Origin: Actinomycetes bacterium
GTDB taxonomy: Bacteria > Actinomycetota > Acidimicrobiia > Acidimicrobiales > JAMCPL01
NCBI GenBank assembly: GCA_021841005.1
Contig: JAKBVZ010000019.1
Coordinates: 178,931 to 242,930, forward strand
DNA length: 64,000 nucleotides
Reading direction: 5' to 3'
Part shown: positions 37,515-46,576 of the stretch, piece by piece
How the letters are laid out: each line of letters begins with the position of its first letter
Position numbering within the stretch: position 1 is the stretch's first letter
Position numbers and translations under genes: made by a program
Notes under the pieces: generated by a model
Told to the model about the DNA's origin: nothing
What the model saw: the letters and a program-made list of their open reading frames with translations, nothing else
Database searches by the model: none

Positions 37515-37541
37515 CCTGGCTGGAATCTTTCTACAGCCAGG
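37515..37541. terminator. Hairpin downstream of the AfsR-like gene
   Basis: CCTGGCTG (37515-37522) and CAGCCAGG (37534-37541) form a perfect 8-bp stem around an 11-base loop, 32 bp beyond the stop of the minus-strand regulator gene. No strong T-run follows on the minus strand, so termination may be partial. The 207-bp gap also contains the AT-rich promoter region of the Kelch gene. Confidence 0.4.
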
Positions 37542-37572
37542 TTATCCTGGCCGCAGTGCTTATTTCTAGTTT

Positions 37573-40392
37573 CTAGGTATCACTGCGAAGTTGGGCATCC
37601 AGCTCCAGCAACTTTGCCGAAGGTGCCACTCCCAGGTTCCTGGCCTGTACAAGGGCACGTTCGAGCGTTTCCAACGCAGCCACGGTACTGCCTCTACTAT
37701 GCAAGAACTGCGCCAGTCTCATGTAAGTGTCCTCATCGTAGGGATCAGCTGCAATCAGCGCTTCAAGCCATCCGGTGGCCGCGGGGCTTCCCTGCCTGCA
37801 TGCTTCTTCAGCCAGTAGGTCAAGCAGCCTGATGTACAGCCGCTTCGCCCTTTCCCTAGGGCCGGTTACCCATTCATCATACGCCAACTCGGGTAGCAAG
37901 TCTCCGCGATATACCCGTACAGCGGCGATACCGTCCGTAATGTCTCGTTGCGTACTATGCGTAGCTGCCGATATGCATTGGTGCGCAAGCTGCGTGAACT
38001 TCTTTACGTCGCATTCAATGGATGGGTGTAGCACGAGTCTGTTCTCATCGCGTACAACGACCGGACCGGCATAATTCCTCAGTCGCATTAGAACGTTCCG
38101 CAATCGCCTGCGGGACAATTCAGGATCGGTATCCGGCCATAATGCTTCAACGAGTTGCTCGGTATGTACGGATCCGCCAGATGCACCTATGAATGCAAGA
38201 GCCGTCCTGGACTTGCCCCGCACGTCCACCACTCCATCGTCGTCACTGAGCCTGAACCCGCCAAACAGCTGCAGGTATTTTGACTTGGAAGCCACATGCC
38301 CACGATTGGGCGCATAGTTGGATGTCACTGGAACAGCCTGACGCCTGTCGCTGCCGGTCACCCACTCCTCCATCAGCGGTACAGCTGATGCCAACGGTAT
38401 CGTTTGCCCCTCTACCCAGGATGCCAGTGCGGCATTCCCAAGCCTGACGAAAGCAGGGCGCAGTGCATCTGCGATCTTCTTGCGCCAGTAAGCAGGAGCC
38501 GGCGTACCAAGATGTCGCGAGGCAGCGTTTGCCGCCCCTGCCAGCAGCAATGCTTTCCGGGGCTCTCCATCCACACAGGCGACGGCATAACCCGTGACCG
38601 CAAAAGCCGCGTTTCTATTGTCTCCCAATTCCAGTAGTTCTCGGGCTGCATGGTAAAACCTCTTTCTTGCGGCGGCCACCTGCCCGTCCAGGACATCGAC
38701 TATACCAAGGTGCAGCCAGGAAATTGCTACAGCGTGAACATCGCCGCCGGCACCCTCGATCCCGAGAGCGCTTTCCAGCACCTTACGTGCCTCAATGGTG
38801 TTACCGTTCTCCGCATGAATCAGACCGGCGTTGGCCAAGGCGAGCGCAGCCTCCGTATGGTTCCCGTACCGACCTGCCTCGCCGGCGGCCATCTCGAAAA
38901 GAACAAGCGCATCTGCCGGCTTTCCGGAAAATGCCAGGGCAAGTCCAAGATGATTATGAAGCCGCGCAATGTATCGCTCAGCGTTGCCGGCAGTCTGGTT
39001 GGCTTGTTGCAATGCTATGCGCAAGCATCTCTCCGAATATTCGTAGTCGCCTTGGCGCCAGCTGATCATTCCCAGGCCGTCGTAGATCCTTAGGGAGAGT
39101 AACGGCTCGATACCGGCAAACCCTTCGCTGTCCCTGATTTGTTCTAGGAATGCACGCCCGGTTTCCAGATCGTTGCGAATCTCCCAGTAACGCCATAGCT
39201 CCGCCGCTATTGTGCTGGCGCGGTGGCAATCTCCCCCGGCGACGGCATAACGGATGGCAACGTGTAGGTTGGCCTTCTCGCTGTCGAGCCGTTCCAGCCA
39301 GATCTTCTGGGTGTCGCCGCTTACCAGACCTTCTTCAGCGCCGCTTGTGGAACTGACGCCCCACTGGACAAGGCGGCAACGCAGATCCTCCATGAATGAC
39401 CCGTTGTCGATCGACGATCCGCTGCAATAGGCCCGTAGAGGATCTGCCAAGCTGTACCGACGCGCTTCCTCGCGCCCTGACACGTTCACCATTGCAATGC
39501 TTGCAAGATAGCCAAGATCCTTGATTATGTCATTACGCTGTCTATGCGGTACGAGGGTTGCTATAGCATTGGATGTGGCTCCGCCGGGGAAAAGTCCCAC
39601 TGCAGCCAGCAGTTTATGCTGTTCAGTGCTCAATAAGGCATCCAGAAGAGCCGGCCAGTGTGAATTATCAATGGTTGGATACTCTAATTCGTTGACTCGC
39701 TGTTTTCCCTCAGTCTCGCCGGCTGCACTCGCCGGCTGCCTGCTTAATCGTGACGGTATGCTTGTCACCGGAGTGGTGGAGGTCATCATCGCAGCCATCT
39801 TGATCAGCTGCGGCATGCCCTGAAGCGTCAGGCATATGTCGGCCATGGCGGCAGCACTGCGGCGATTCACAATCAGCTGAGGTTGGACTTCTCTCGCGCA
39901 GGCCACAAACATGCTGCCTGCCTCGGATTCCAGGAGTTCCTCGGGGGTTGCATCGGGCAGCGGTAATGTCAATGGCGGCAACTCGAAACAGATCTCTCCC
40001 GCAATACGGAGAGGGATCTGGCTGGTGGTTAGCACCCTCGTACCGGGACATCGCAGGATAGCCTGCTCGGCCAAGGCTGCGCTTTCTTCTAGGGCCGTCT
40101 CACAGGCATCCAGAATCAGCAGTGACTCACCGTTGCCCGTACCGAGTATCTCTAGGAGCTGGTCGGGATGTTCGTAGATAATTCCTGCTCCGCAACCCTC
40201 CGCCATTACGCCGCTTGGGAATTCGACGCTTGCAACCGCGGCAGCCGGATAGGCAAGCTGGCTGCACAGCTGCCTGACAAAATAGCTCTTGCCTATCCCC
40301 ATCGGTCCGGTGATTGTAACCAGTCGCGAGCAGGCAAGTATCTTGACCATCATTTCTAGCTGGGATGATCGCCCAAACAACAAGCCTGCCAC
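37573..40392 (-). CDS. AfsR-like ATPase/TPR regulator with a C-terminal SARP-type DNA-binding and BTAD domain
   Basis: A 939-residue regulator. Residues ~25-40 are a Walker A loop (VTITGPMGIGKSYFVRQL) and ~87-96 a Walker B (SLLILDACE), typical of a STAND-class NB-ARC ATPase. Residues ~420-640 are TPR-like (YSERCLRIALQQANQTAG, ADALVLFEMAAGEAGRYG, IEARKVLESALG). From ~715 a winged-helix OmpR-like domain starts (LQLFGGFRLSDDDGVVDVRG; ELSRRRLRNVLMRLRNYAG), then a bacterial transcriptional activator domain to the end. In AfsR/SARP proteins the DNA-binding part is usually N-terminal, so the order here is inverted. It heads a minus-strand series toward the Kelch and sigma-fusion genes and may control them; no target site was identified. 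Confidence 0.8.
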   Translation of the reverse strand: MAGLLFGRSSQLEMMVKILACSRLVTITGPMGIGKSYFVRQLCSQLAYPAAAVASVEFPSGVMAEGCGAGIIYEHPDQLLEILGTGNGESLLILDACETALEESAALAEQAILRCPGTRVLTTSQIPLRIAGEICFELPPLTLPLPDATPEELLESEAGSMFVACAREVQPQLIVNRRSAAAMADICLTLQGMPQLIKMAAMMTSTTPVTSIPSRLSRQPASAAGETEGKQRVNELEYPTIDNSHWPALLDALLSTEQHKLLAAVGLFPGGATSNAIATLVPHRQRNDIIKDLGYLASIAMVNVSGREEARRYSLADPLRAYCSGSSIDNGSFMEDLRCRLVQWGVSSTSGAEEGLVSGDTQKIWLERLDSEKANLHVAIRYAVAGGDCHRASTIAAELWRYWEIRNDLETGRAFLEQIRDSEGFAGIEPLLSLRIYDGLGMISWRQGDYEYSERCLRIALQQANQTAGNAERYIARLHNHLGLALAFSGKPADALVLFEMAAGEAGRYGNHTEAALALANAGLIHAENGNTIEARKVLESALGIEGAGGDVHAVAISWLHLGIVDVLDGQVAAARKRFYHAARELLELGDNRNAAFAVTGYAVACVDGEPRKALLLAGAANAASRHLGTPAPAYWRKKIADALRPAFVRLGNAALASWVEGQTIPLASAVPLMEEWVTGSDRRQAVPVTSNYAPNRGHVASKSKYLQLFGGFRLSDDDGVVDVRGKSRTALAFIGASGGSVHTEQLVEALWPDTDPELSRRRLRNVLMRLRNYAGPVVVRDENRLVLHPSIECDVKKFTQLAHQCISAATHSTQRDITDGIAAVRVYRGDLLPELAYDEWVTGPRERAKRLYIRLLDLLAEEACRQGSPAATGWLEALIAADPYDEDTYMRLAQFLHSRGSTVAALETLERALVQARNLGVAPSAKLLELDAQLRSDT

Positions 40393-40503
40393 TAGTGCCT
40401 GTTACCTCCCTCAATATATGCCAAGGACCATAGCCAGGATGACCAGGTCAATGCCGGATACAGCACTGGCTATACCTAGGTGCGTCACGACATTAAGTAT
40501 ACC

Positions 40504-40680
40504 GCTTCACCCATCTGGTGCGCCGGTAGTGTACCTTTCGACGGGCTGCGGCATAGCGACCGCAGCAGATCTCAGGCTTCACCCATCTGGTGCGCCGGTA
40601 GTGTACCTTTCGACGGGCTGCGGCATAGCGACCGCAGCAGATCTCAGGCTTCACCCATCTGGTACGCCGGTGGTACGCCT
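40504..40680. repeat. 72-bp tandem repeat, two full copies and one partial
   Basis: Units begin GCTTCACCCATCTGGTGCG. Copies lie at 40504-40575 and 40576-40647 and are identical; a third, partial and slightly changed, runs to ~40680. Each full copy contains GCTGCGG-catagcga-CCGCAGC, a 7-bp stem. The array fills most of the 335-bp space between the divergent AfsR-like and S53 genes, so it is placed where it could act as an upstream regulatory array. No gene is seen in this gap. Confidence 0.85.
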
Positions 40681-40685
40681 CTCAT

Positions 40686-40702
40686 GCATAATTACGTAAT
40701 GC
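40686..40702. promoter_or_regulatory. Palindrome upstream of the S53 protease gene
   Basis: GCATAATTACGTAATGC contains the perfect 10-bp palindrome ATTACGTAAT (40691-40700). CATAAT within it could be a -10 element, giving a leader of ~30 bases before ATG 40728. A similar palindrome, GCATTACACGTAATGC, precedes the coiled-coil gene at 60.3 kb. Confidence 0.4.
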
Positions 40703-40727
40703 AGACGAGTCCAATCAAGGAGACAGG

Positions 40728-43700
40728 ATGAGAGATACAGTCAATAGGATGCTACTCAAAAGCATGGTGGCAATTGCCGTGTCGTCGATTGTTGCGGTTG
40801 TCGCACAAGCTACACCATCGGCTTCCTCTGGCGATTTTAGTGCATCGTCATCGCGACCATCATCGTCACTGCCATCAGCGGAGGCAGGCCGGATACCTGC
40901 TTCAACCGGCGATCATCCGCAAAAGCCGTCATACGTGCCGGTAGGAGTCGTTCCTGCGATACCTAGAGGTGCAGTGTCTGTCGGATCGGTACCGGCTGGT
41001 CAGGCCATTCGAGTCGATATCGCGCTCAAGCCACGTAATCCGGCCGCTCTTGCAAACTTCGTTTCCGAGGTCTCCACTCCTGGGTCACCTATCTTTCATC
41101 AATATTTGAAGCCCGGACAGTTCCGCCGTATGTTCGGCGCCACTCCGGCAATCGTCAGCGCAGTACGTAACGAGTTGTACCACATTGGGTTGCACGCGGG
41201 TCAGGTCACATCCAATGATCTTATAGTGCCCTTGCTGACCACGGTTGCACAAGTGCAAGCGGCACTTCATACAAAGCTGGTTGACTACCGCATGCCCAGT
41301 GGGCGCATCGCCTTTTCCAATGTCTCCCCTCCCCTACTTCCAGATACAATCACCCCTTATATTGAAGGGGTGATTGGACTGAGTACTCTGGTAATTCCGA
41401 AACCTTTGCGTCAGGGGTCGGCCGGTGGTTCCACTCTTTCGGGACCATACATTGGACAACGCGTCGCCGGTGGTCATTGGCAATCAGGCCGGTGGCCGCA
41501 ATCAGCTCGTACTGCACAGGCGGCCACAGAATTCAGCACCCAGCAGGCAGGACAAGTACGCCCGACTCTTTACCCGCAGGCAATGGCCACGCCATTCAAG
41601 GGTGGTATCGGGCTCCAATCCCAATCCCAATCCCAACCCCAATCCCAACCCCAATCCCAATCCGGTAGTGCGCCCAAACCCTACTCCACCACAGGGCCAC
41701 AACCTTGTACGGCTGCAACCAAAACGGCACAGTCACCCCCGCAGCAGCAAGGTTCTGCAACCTACCAGCCAGGATGGACCGCAAACCAGATCGCATCTGC
41801 GTACGGTTTCACCAGCGCTTATGCACATGGTGCGCTCGGAACCGGGCAGACGATCGCTCTTTTCGAGCTCGGCGCACCGTACCTGCCAAGCGATATCAGC
41901 GCCTACGAGAGTTGCTACGGTATCCATACTGTGGTCAATCCCATTGCTGTGGATGGTGGCGCATCGGGGAGCGGAGTGAACACTGAAGCCGACGAGGATA
42001 TCGAAATCGCTGCAAGCTTCGATCCACAGGCTACGATAGATGTTTACCAGGCGCCAAGTACAGGCACATCATATGTGGACGAGTTCAGCCGCATAGCTAC
42101 CGATGATTCCGCCCAGGTGGTGTCAGTCAGTTACGGATGGTGTGAATCTGTTGTAACTGCCGGTGCCAATGGCGGCATGACCGCAGAAAAGACCGTGAAC
42201 ACGATCATGGAGCAGATGGCCGCCCAGGGCCAGACTGTGATGGTTGCCGCCGGCGACACGGGCTCCGAGACCTGCCTGCGAGGCGAAGGTCAGGCACCGT
42301 TCTTTTTCGTATCGTGCCCTCAGGGGTCGACGTTCTGCATGGCTTCCGACGGGAATGGCAATACATTTACTTTCAACGGCACCAACTGGAGCTTCGCGGG
42401 TAACCCGTCGGGAGGTACTGCGCTTGGGGTATCGTGTCCGACAAGCACATTGTGTATGGCGATGGATGCAGGAGGCGATGCTTATTCTTGGAATGGTACA
42501 TCGTGGTCCGCTCCCGTACCGGTAGATCCGAAACACATGCCCACAGATATATCGTGTCCATCTACCACGTTCTGCGCGGCGATCGATACTGCTGGCAATG
42601 CATTTACGTATAACGGAACTTCATGGTCCAGCGCCTACAATATTGATGGCTCCACTTACCTCGCTTCGGTCTCCTGTGCATCCAGCACCTTCTGCGTTGC
42701 TGTGAATAAAGGGAATGATGCCATCACCTGGGACGGTTCCTCATGGTCTGCGCCGTACGCCATCGACTACTCGGGCGAGAAGCTCACGGGCATATCCTGC
42801 CCCAGCAGCAATGTCTGTATAGCGGTGGATGGATTCGGTCAGTCCATCTGGTATCAGAACGGTAGCTGGGGATCACCCATACCGGTAATTACTGATGGCG
42901 GAGGATTTACGTCCGTGGATTGCGTCTCCGCCAACTTCTGCGCCGCCGTTGACTCAATGGGTTATGCATATGAATATCTGGATGGTCAGACCGGATCTGT
43001 AGATGCCGATGGTACCACGCCGCTGACGTCGGTATCGTGTGCCAGTGAAAACTTCTGCGTTGCGGTGGATGTCAACGGCAATGCCATCTTCGATAATGGA
43101 TCGGGGCCATCTGCACCGCAACTTGTCGACCTTGGTAATGCGACCTTGAACGTATCGGCGCTGGCGAGTGACCCGTATGTGACCTCGGTCGGAGGTACCA
43201 CCCTTGAATCGGTTTCGTCTCCACCGCAGGAGACTGTATGGAACAACGGCGCGTCGACACCAAGTGGCGGTGCCGGTGGTGGTGGCATTTCCAGTCTCTG
43301 GTCAATGCCGGCCTGGCAACAGGATAGTGGGGTTCCAGGTGTGATAAGCACTCTTTCGAGTGGTACGCCATGCGGAGCCGCAAGTGGAGGGTACTGCCGC
43401 GAGGTTCCTGACGTATCGGCTTCGGCCAACTGGTACCAGGGTGGGTATGCCCTATATTTCAACGGAACATGGGTGATGAATGGCGGTACGAGCGCGGCTA
43501 CTCCCACCTGGGCATCCCTGCTGGCTCTTGCCAATCAAGTCTGCGGAACTCGCATAGGATTTGCAAGCCCCCTGCTTTACAGGATAGCTGCGCAGCATCC
43601 CTCAGCTTTCAATAATATAACTAGCGGGAACAACGACTATGCAGGTACCAACGGTGGCCTCTACCCGGCAGCTACCGGTAGCCAGCATTACTCCATGGCT

Positions 43701-46205
43701 GCCGGTCTTGGTTCACCTAATGGATCAAGACTGATAAACGACATATGTAACGCGTCGACTCCGGTACCGGCACCTACTGTCACCTCTGTCACTCCCAGTT
43801 CCGGTTCTACCGCCGGCGGCACTGTGGTGACCATCACGGGTACCAATTTTACCAGCTATTCGATGGTAGATTTCGGATCAACTCCTGCAACAGTCTCCGT
43901 CAAGTCCTCTACTCTGCTTACTGCAGTCTCCCCTGCAGGATCTCCGGGTATTGTCCCCGTTACAGTCACCAATTCCGGTGGGGCATCCAAACCGACCGGA
44001 TTTGTATACATTACTCCGAATATCCCTTATACGCCGGTAACGCCTTACCGTATTACCGACACCAGATGCGCAGAGAACCCACTACCGGTCGGTATTACGT
44101 CTACATACTGTTCTGCCCTTCCGGCTGCCAACCGATCTATCGCTTCACCGCCGTCCGGTGGATCAATCACGATACAGGTGACTGGCACGGGATCGGGAGT
44201 AAATGCAGTACCGGCAAGCGCTCAGTCCGTGGAGTTGAATGTCACTGCCATAGCGTCGTCAGAGGCCAGTAGTGGCTACCTGACCGTGTATCCTGCCGGT
44301 ACCCGTGTTCCGGAAGCATCTTCTGTCAACTATATACCGGGAGTGGCTGTACCTAATTTGGTAACCGCCGCGCTCGGTCAGGACGGTAGGATATCGATTT
44401 ATTCATCCAGCTCTGATGTGAATATTGTAGTGGACATTGAAGGCTATTATGAGCCAGACGCATCAGCTCCGAATCTGTTTAATCCACTACCGCTCCCGGT
44501 AAGGTTGCTTGATACAAGATGCAGTACCACACCTCGACCGACCTACTGTTCCTCCGAGAACTTGCCTACCCAGAATAGCTCACTACCTGCTCCCCAGCCG
44601 TCGGGAGCCATCGCGGTTGCAGCAACTGGGCTGGAGAACGTACCTAGTAGTGCCACCGCAGTCTCTGCCGTATTGACGGCTGCAAGCGCACAGGCATCTG
44701 GGTACCTTACCGTATGGCCGGATAACGGTAGTTGCAACTCTCCTCCTGCTGTATCCAATGTGAATTTCGATCAGGGGCAGTCAGTTGCGAACGCTATCAC
44801 GGTGGAGGTTGGAAGCAGTGGAAAGATATGTGTCTACGATGGCAGCAGCGTACCCGTAAACACTGTCATTGACCTGAATGGCTATTATTCCCTTACAGGT
44901 GATACCTTTACCCCCAGCTCTCCTGTACGTATATGTGATACTCGTTCAGCGTCGGAGGTTGGAGGGAAAATTGATGTGTCAAGTGGGGTAAGTGGTCAAT
45001 GTGCCAACTCCGGACAATCGCTTGACCCATCTGTAGGTACGTCGGATCCCGTTACGGTACAGGTAGGTGGACTTGCGGGTATCCCGTCTACGGCAGTAGC
45101 TGTGGTAGCCAATATCACAGTAGTAAGTACTGCTGGGTCAGGTTTCCTTACCGCTTGGCCGACAGGTTCAAAGCAACCGGAGACATCCAATATAAACTGG
45201 ACGGCTGGTGAAGTGGTACCCAATATGGTCACCGCCGCACTCAGTTCGTCCGGTACTATTAGTGTATATACCTCAGCGGGTGCCAATATCGTTGTGGATG
45301 TGATGGGATATTATGCATCTGGAACCTCCGGAGGCGGTGGCGGTGGTAGTTCCAATGGTACTTGGAGCGCGCCGGCAAAAGTGGATCCGAATGATGGCCT
45401 TTATGTCTCTTGCGTATCATCTTCTTTCTGCGTCGTTGTGGATGAAAGCGGAAATGCCCTCACCTGGAACGGTTCTTCATGGTCTACTCCGCAGGCCGTG
45501 AGTACCGGTTTCTATAACGTCTCGTGCGTATCTACGAATTTCTGTGTGGCAGATGCCGGTAGTGACGTCTATACCTGGCATGGATCCTCCTGGTCCCAGC
45601 CGCAGGTCGTAGATTCGTCCAGTGGCGGCTTCATCTTCAGTATATCGTGTCCAAGTACCTCGTTTTGTGTCGCAGGTGATTCAAATGGGAATGTCTTTGA
45701 TTGGAATGGATCCTCCTGGTCCCAGCCGCAGGCCGTAGATCCGTCCGGAGGTGGTATCTACGGTGTATCGTGTCCTACTACTGACTTCTGCGCTATGGTG
45801 GACAAAAATGGGAATGCTTTTATCTGGAATGGATCCTCTTGGTCGACTCCAAATTCTTTGAGTAGTTCCCTCTCTGGCATTTCGTGCGCATCTGCGACAT
45901 TTTGCGTAGCCACGAGCACACAGAGTTCTTTAGGTGTTGTATATACTTGGAATGGCTCTTCCTGGTCAGGTGCGAGTACTGTCGACCCGAACGCAGGTAA
46001 TTACATGACTGTCTCCTGTGCTACCGTATCGTTCTGTGCTATAGGCGATGCCAACGGTAATGTCCTCGCTTGGAATGGTTCTTCATGGTCTACTCCGCAG
46101 GCCGTGGACACCAACGGTGGAGGCTTTAGTTCGATTTCCTGTACTGCCCCTGATTACTGCGTTGCAAGTGATCAGAGCGGTGGAAGCGTAGTGACTTATG
46201 GCTGA
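40728..46205 (+). CDS. Secreted S53 (sedolisin/kumamolisin) protease with split catalytic domain and C-terminal adhesion-like domains
   Basis: A 1825-residue secreted endopeptidase. Signal peptide at ~8-30. Pro-kumamolisin activation domain ~60-230. The catalytic residues are E420 and D424 (TEADEDIEIA), oxyanion D510 (AAGDTGSE) and S922 (GGTSAATPTWA). Between D510 and S922 there are ~412 residues instead of the usual ~115: the extra ~300 are repeats of SCPSTTFCAAIDTAGNAFTY type. After the protease come an IPT/TIG domain (~1030-1110), three DTR...GYY domains (~1110-1540) and a second block of seven SC...FC...GNA..WNGSSWS repeats. A Ser/Gln/Pro-rich linker lies at ~297-313. AAGGAGA precedes the ATG. 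Optimum at acid pH is typical of the family. Confidence 0.85.
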   Translation: MRDTVNRMLLKSMVAIAVSSIVAVVAQATPSASSGDFSASSSRPSSSLPSAEAGRIPASTGDHPQKPSYVPVGVVPAIPRGAVSVGSVPAGQAIRVDIALKPRNPAALANFVSEVSTPGSPIFHQYLKPGQFRRMFGATPAIVSAVRNELYHIGLHAGQVTSNDLIVPLLTTVAQVQAALHTKLVDYRMPSGRIAFSNVSPPLLPDTITPYIEGVIGLSTLVIPKPLRQGSAGGSTLSGPYIGQRVAGGHWQSGRWPQSARTAQAATEFSTQQAGQVRPTLYPQAMATPFKGGIGLQSQSQSQPQSQPQSQSGSAPKPYSTTGPQPCTAATKTAQSPPQQQGSATYQPGWTANQIASAYGFTSAYAHGALGTGQTIALFELGAPYLPSDISAYESCYGIHTVVNPIAVDGGASGSGVNTEADEDIEIAASFDPQATIDVYQAPSTGTSYVDEFSRIATDDSAQVVSVSYGWCESVVTAGANGGMTAEKTVNTIMEQMAAQGQTVMVAAGDTGSETCLRGEGQAPFFFVSCPQGSTFCMASDGNGNTFTFNGTNWSFAGNPSGGTALGVSCPTSTLCMAMDAGGDAYSWNGTSWSAPVPVDPKHMPTDISCPSTTFCAAIDTAGNAFTYNGTSWSSAYNIDGSTYLASVSCASSTFCVAVNKGNDAITWDGSSWSAPYAIDYSGEKLTGISCPSSNVCIAVDGFGQSIWYQNGSWGSPIPVITDGGGFTSVDCVSANFCAAVDSMGYAYEYLDGQTGSVDADGTTPLTSVSCASENFCVAVDVNGNAIFDNGSGPSAPQLVDLGNATLNVSALASDPYVTSVGGTTLESVSSPPQETVWNNGASTPSGGAGGGGISSLWSMPAWQQDSGVPGVISTLSSGTPCGAASGGYCREVPDVSASANWYQGGYALYFNGTWVMNGGTSAATPTWASLLALANQVCGTRIGFASPLLYRIAAQHPSAFNNITSGNNDYAGTNGGLYPAATGSQHYSMAAGLGSPNGSRLINDICNASTPVPAPTVTSVTPSSGSTAGGTVVTITGTNFTSYSMVDFGSTPATVSVKSSTLLTAVSPAGSPGIVPVTVTNSGGASKPTGFVYITPNIPYTPVTPYRITDTRCAENPLPVGITSTYCSALPAANRSIASPPSGGSITIQVTGTGSGVNAVPASAQSVELNVTAIASSEASSGYLTVYPAGTRVPEASSVNYIPGVAVPNLVTAALGQDGRISIYSSSSDVNIVVDIEGYYEPDASAPNLFNPLPLPVRLLDTRCSTTPRPTYCSSENLPTQNSSLPAPQPSGAIAVAATGLENVPSSATAVSAVLTAASAQASGYLTVWPDNGSCNSPPAVSNVNFDQGQSVANAITVEVGSSGKICVYDGSSVPVNTVIDLNGYYSLTGDTFTPSSPVRICDTRSASEVGGKIDVSSGVSGQCANSGQSLDPSVGTSDPVTVQVGGLAGIPSTAVAVVANITVVSTAGSGFLTAWPTGSKQPETSNINWTAGEVVPNMVTAALSSSGTISVYTSAGANIVVDVMGYYASGTSGGGGGGSSNGTWSAPAKVDPNDGLYVSCVSSSFCVVVDESGNALTWNGSSWSTPQAVSTGFYNVSCVSTNFCVADAGSDVYTWHGSSWSQPQVVDSSSGGFIFSISCPSTSFCVAGDSNGNVFDWNGSSWSQPQAVDPSGGGIYGVSCPTTDFCAMVDKNGNAFIWNGSSWSTPNSLSSSLSGISCASATFCVATSTQSSLGVVYTWNGSSWSGASTVDPNAGNYMTVSCATVSFCAIGDANGNVLAWNGSSWSTPQAVDTNGGGFSSISCTAPDYCVASDQSGGSVVTYG
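41615..41663 (+). repeat. 6-bp microsatellite (CAATCC/CAACCC) in the S53 gene
   Basis: About eight units of CCAATC or CCAACC code the Ser-Gln/Pro-Gln linker SQSQSQPQSQPQSQSG. The unit is six bases, so copy-number change keeps the frame but alters linker length between propeptide and catalytic domain. Confidence 0.8.
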
Positions 46206-46228
46206 TATTGCATCACCCTTGGGGGTAC

Positions 46229-46370
46229 CCCCTACTTTATAAGATAGCTGCGCAGCATCCATCAGCTTTCACTAATATTGTCAATGTGAACAAATATAAC
46301 CGGTGGGAACAACGACTATGCAGGTACCAACGGTGGCCTCCGAAATGGTCCCTACGCCACCGGTAGCGGC
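46229..46370 (+). pseudogene. Remnant of a second S53 protease gene
   Basis: The DNA repeats, with substitutions and an insertion, the segment of the S53 gene around 43565-43685: both contain GATAGCTGCGCAGCATCC, then GGGAACAACGACTATGCAGG and CCAACGGTGGCCTC. The equivalent protein text is IAAQHPSAFNN...GNNDYAGTNGGLYP. The frame is broken and no full gene remains. It lies within the 371 bp after the S53 stop and indicates a former tandem duplicate or a recombination scar. Confidence 0.75.
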
Positions 46371-46490
46371 CTAAGATCGTACCTGGAAGTGATCTGCCGA
46401 CTCCGCCGACTCTGGTTTCAATGGTTCCCAGCAGCTTTTAGCGACAAGCGGTCGGCGCCAAAGGTCTTTGCTGTAGCATATATCGTGTAG

Positions 46491-46519
46491 TTGACAAGCC
46501 GGTATCAGTGATAGTATAT
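46491..46519 (+). promoter_or_regulatory. Promoter upstream of the 46.6-kb membrane protein gene
   Basis: A perfect TTGACA (46491-46496) and GTATAT (46514-46519) are 17 bp apart, about 58 bp before ATG 46577. This is the only consensus -35 seen near these genes and it could drive the cluster that includes the FHA, PP2C and kinase genes. Confidence 0.5.
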
Positions 46520-46576
46520 GACCGGTGAAAGGCCTAGAAACCCACAGGAAATGTCTGCCCCTGCAGAGCTGAAAGG

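Noticed and set aside
46221..46232. GGGGGTACCCCC as rho-independent terminator of the S53 gene
   Set aside because: The palindrome has no loop and no T-run; it may just be junction sequence of the duplicated remnant.
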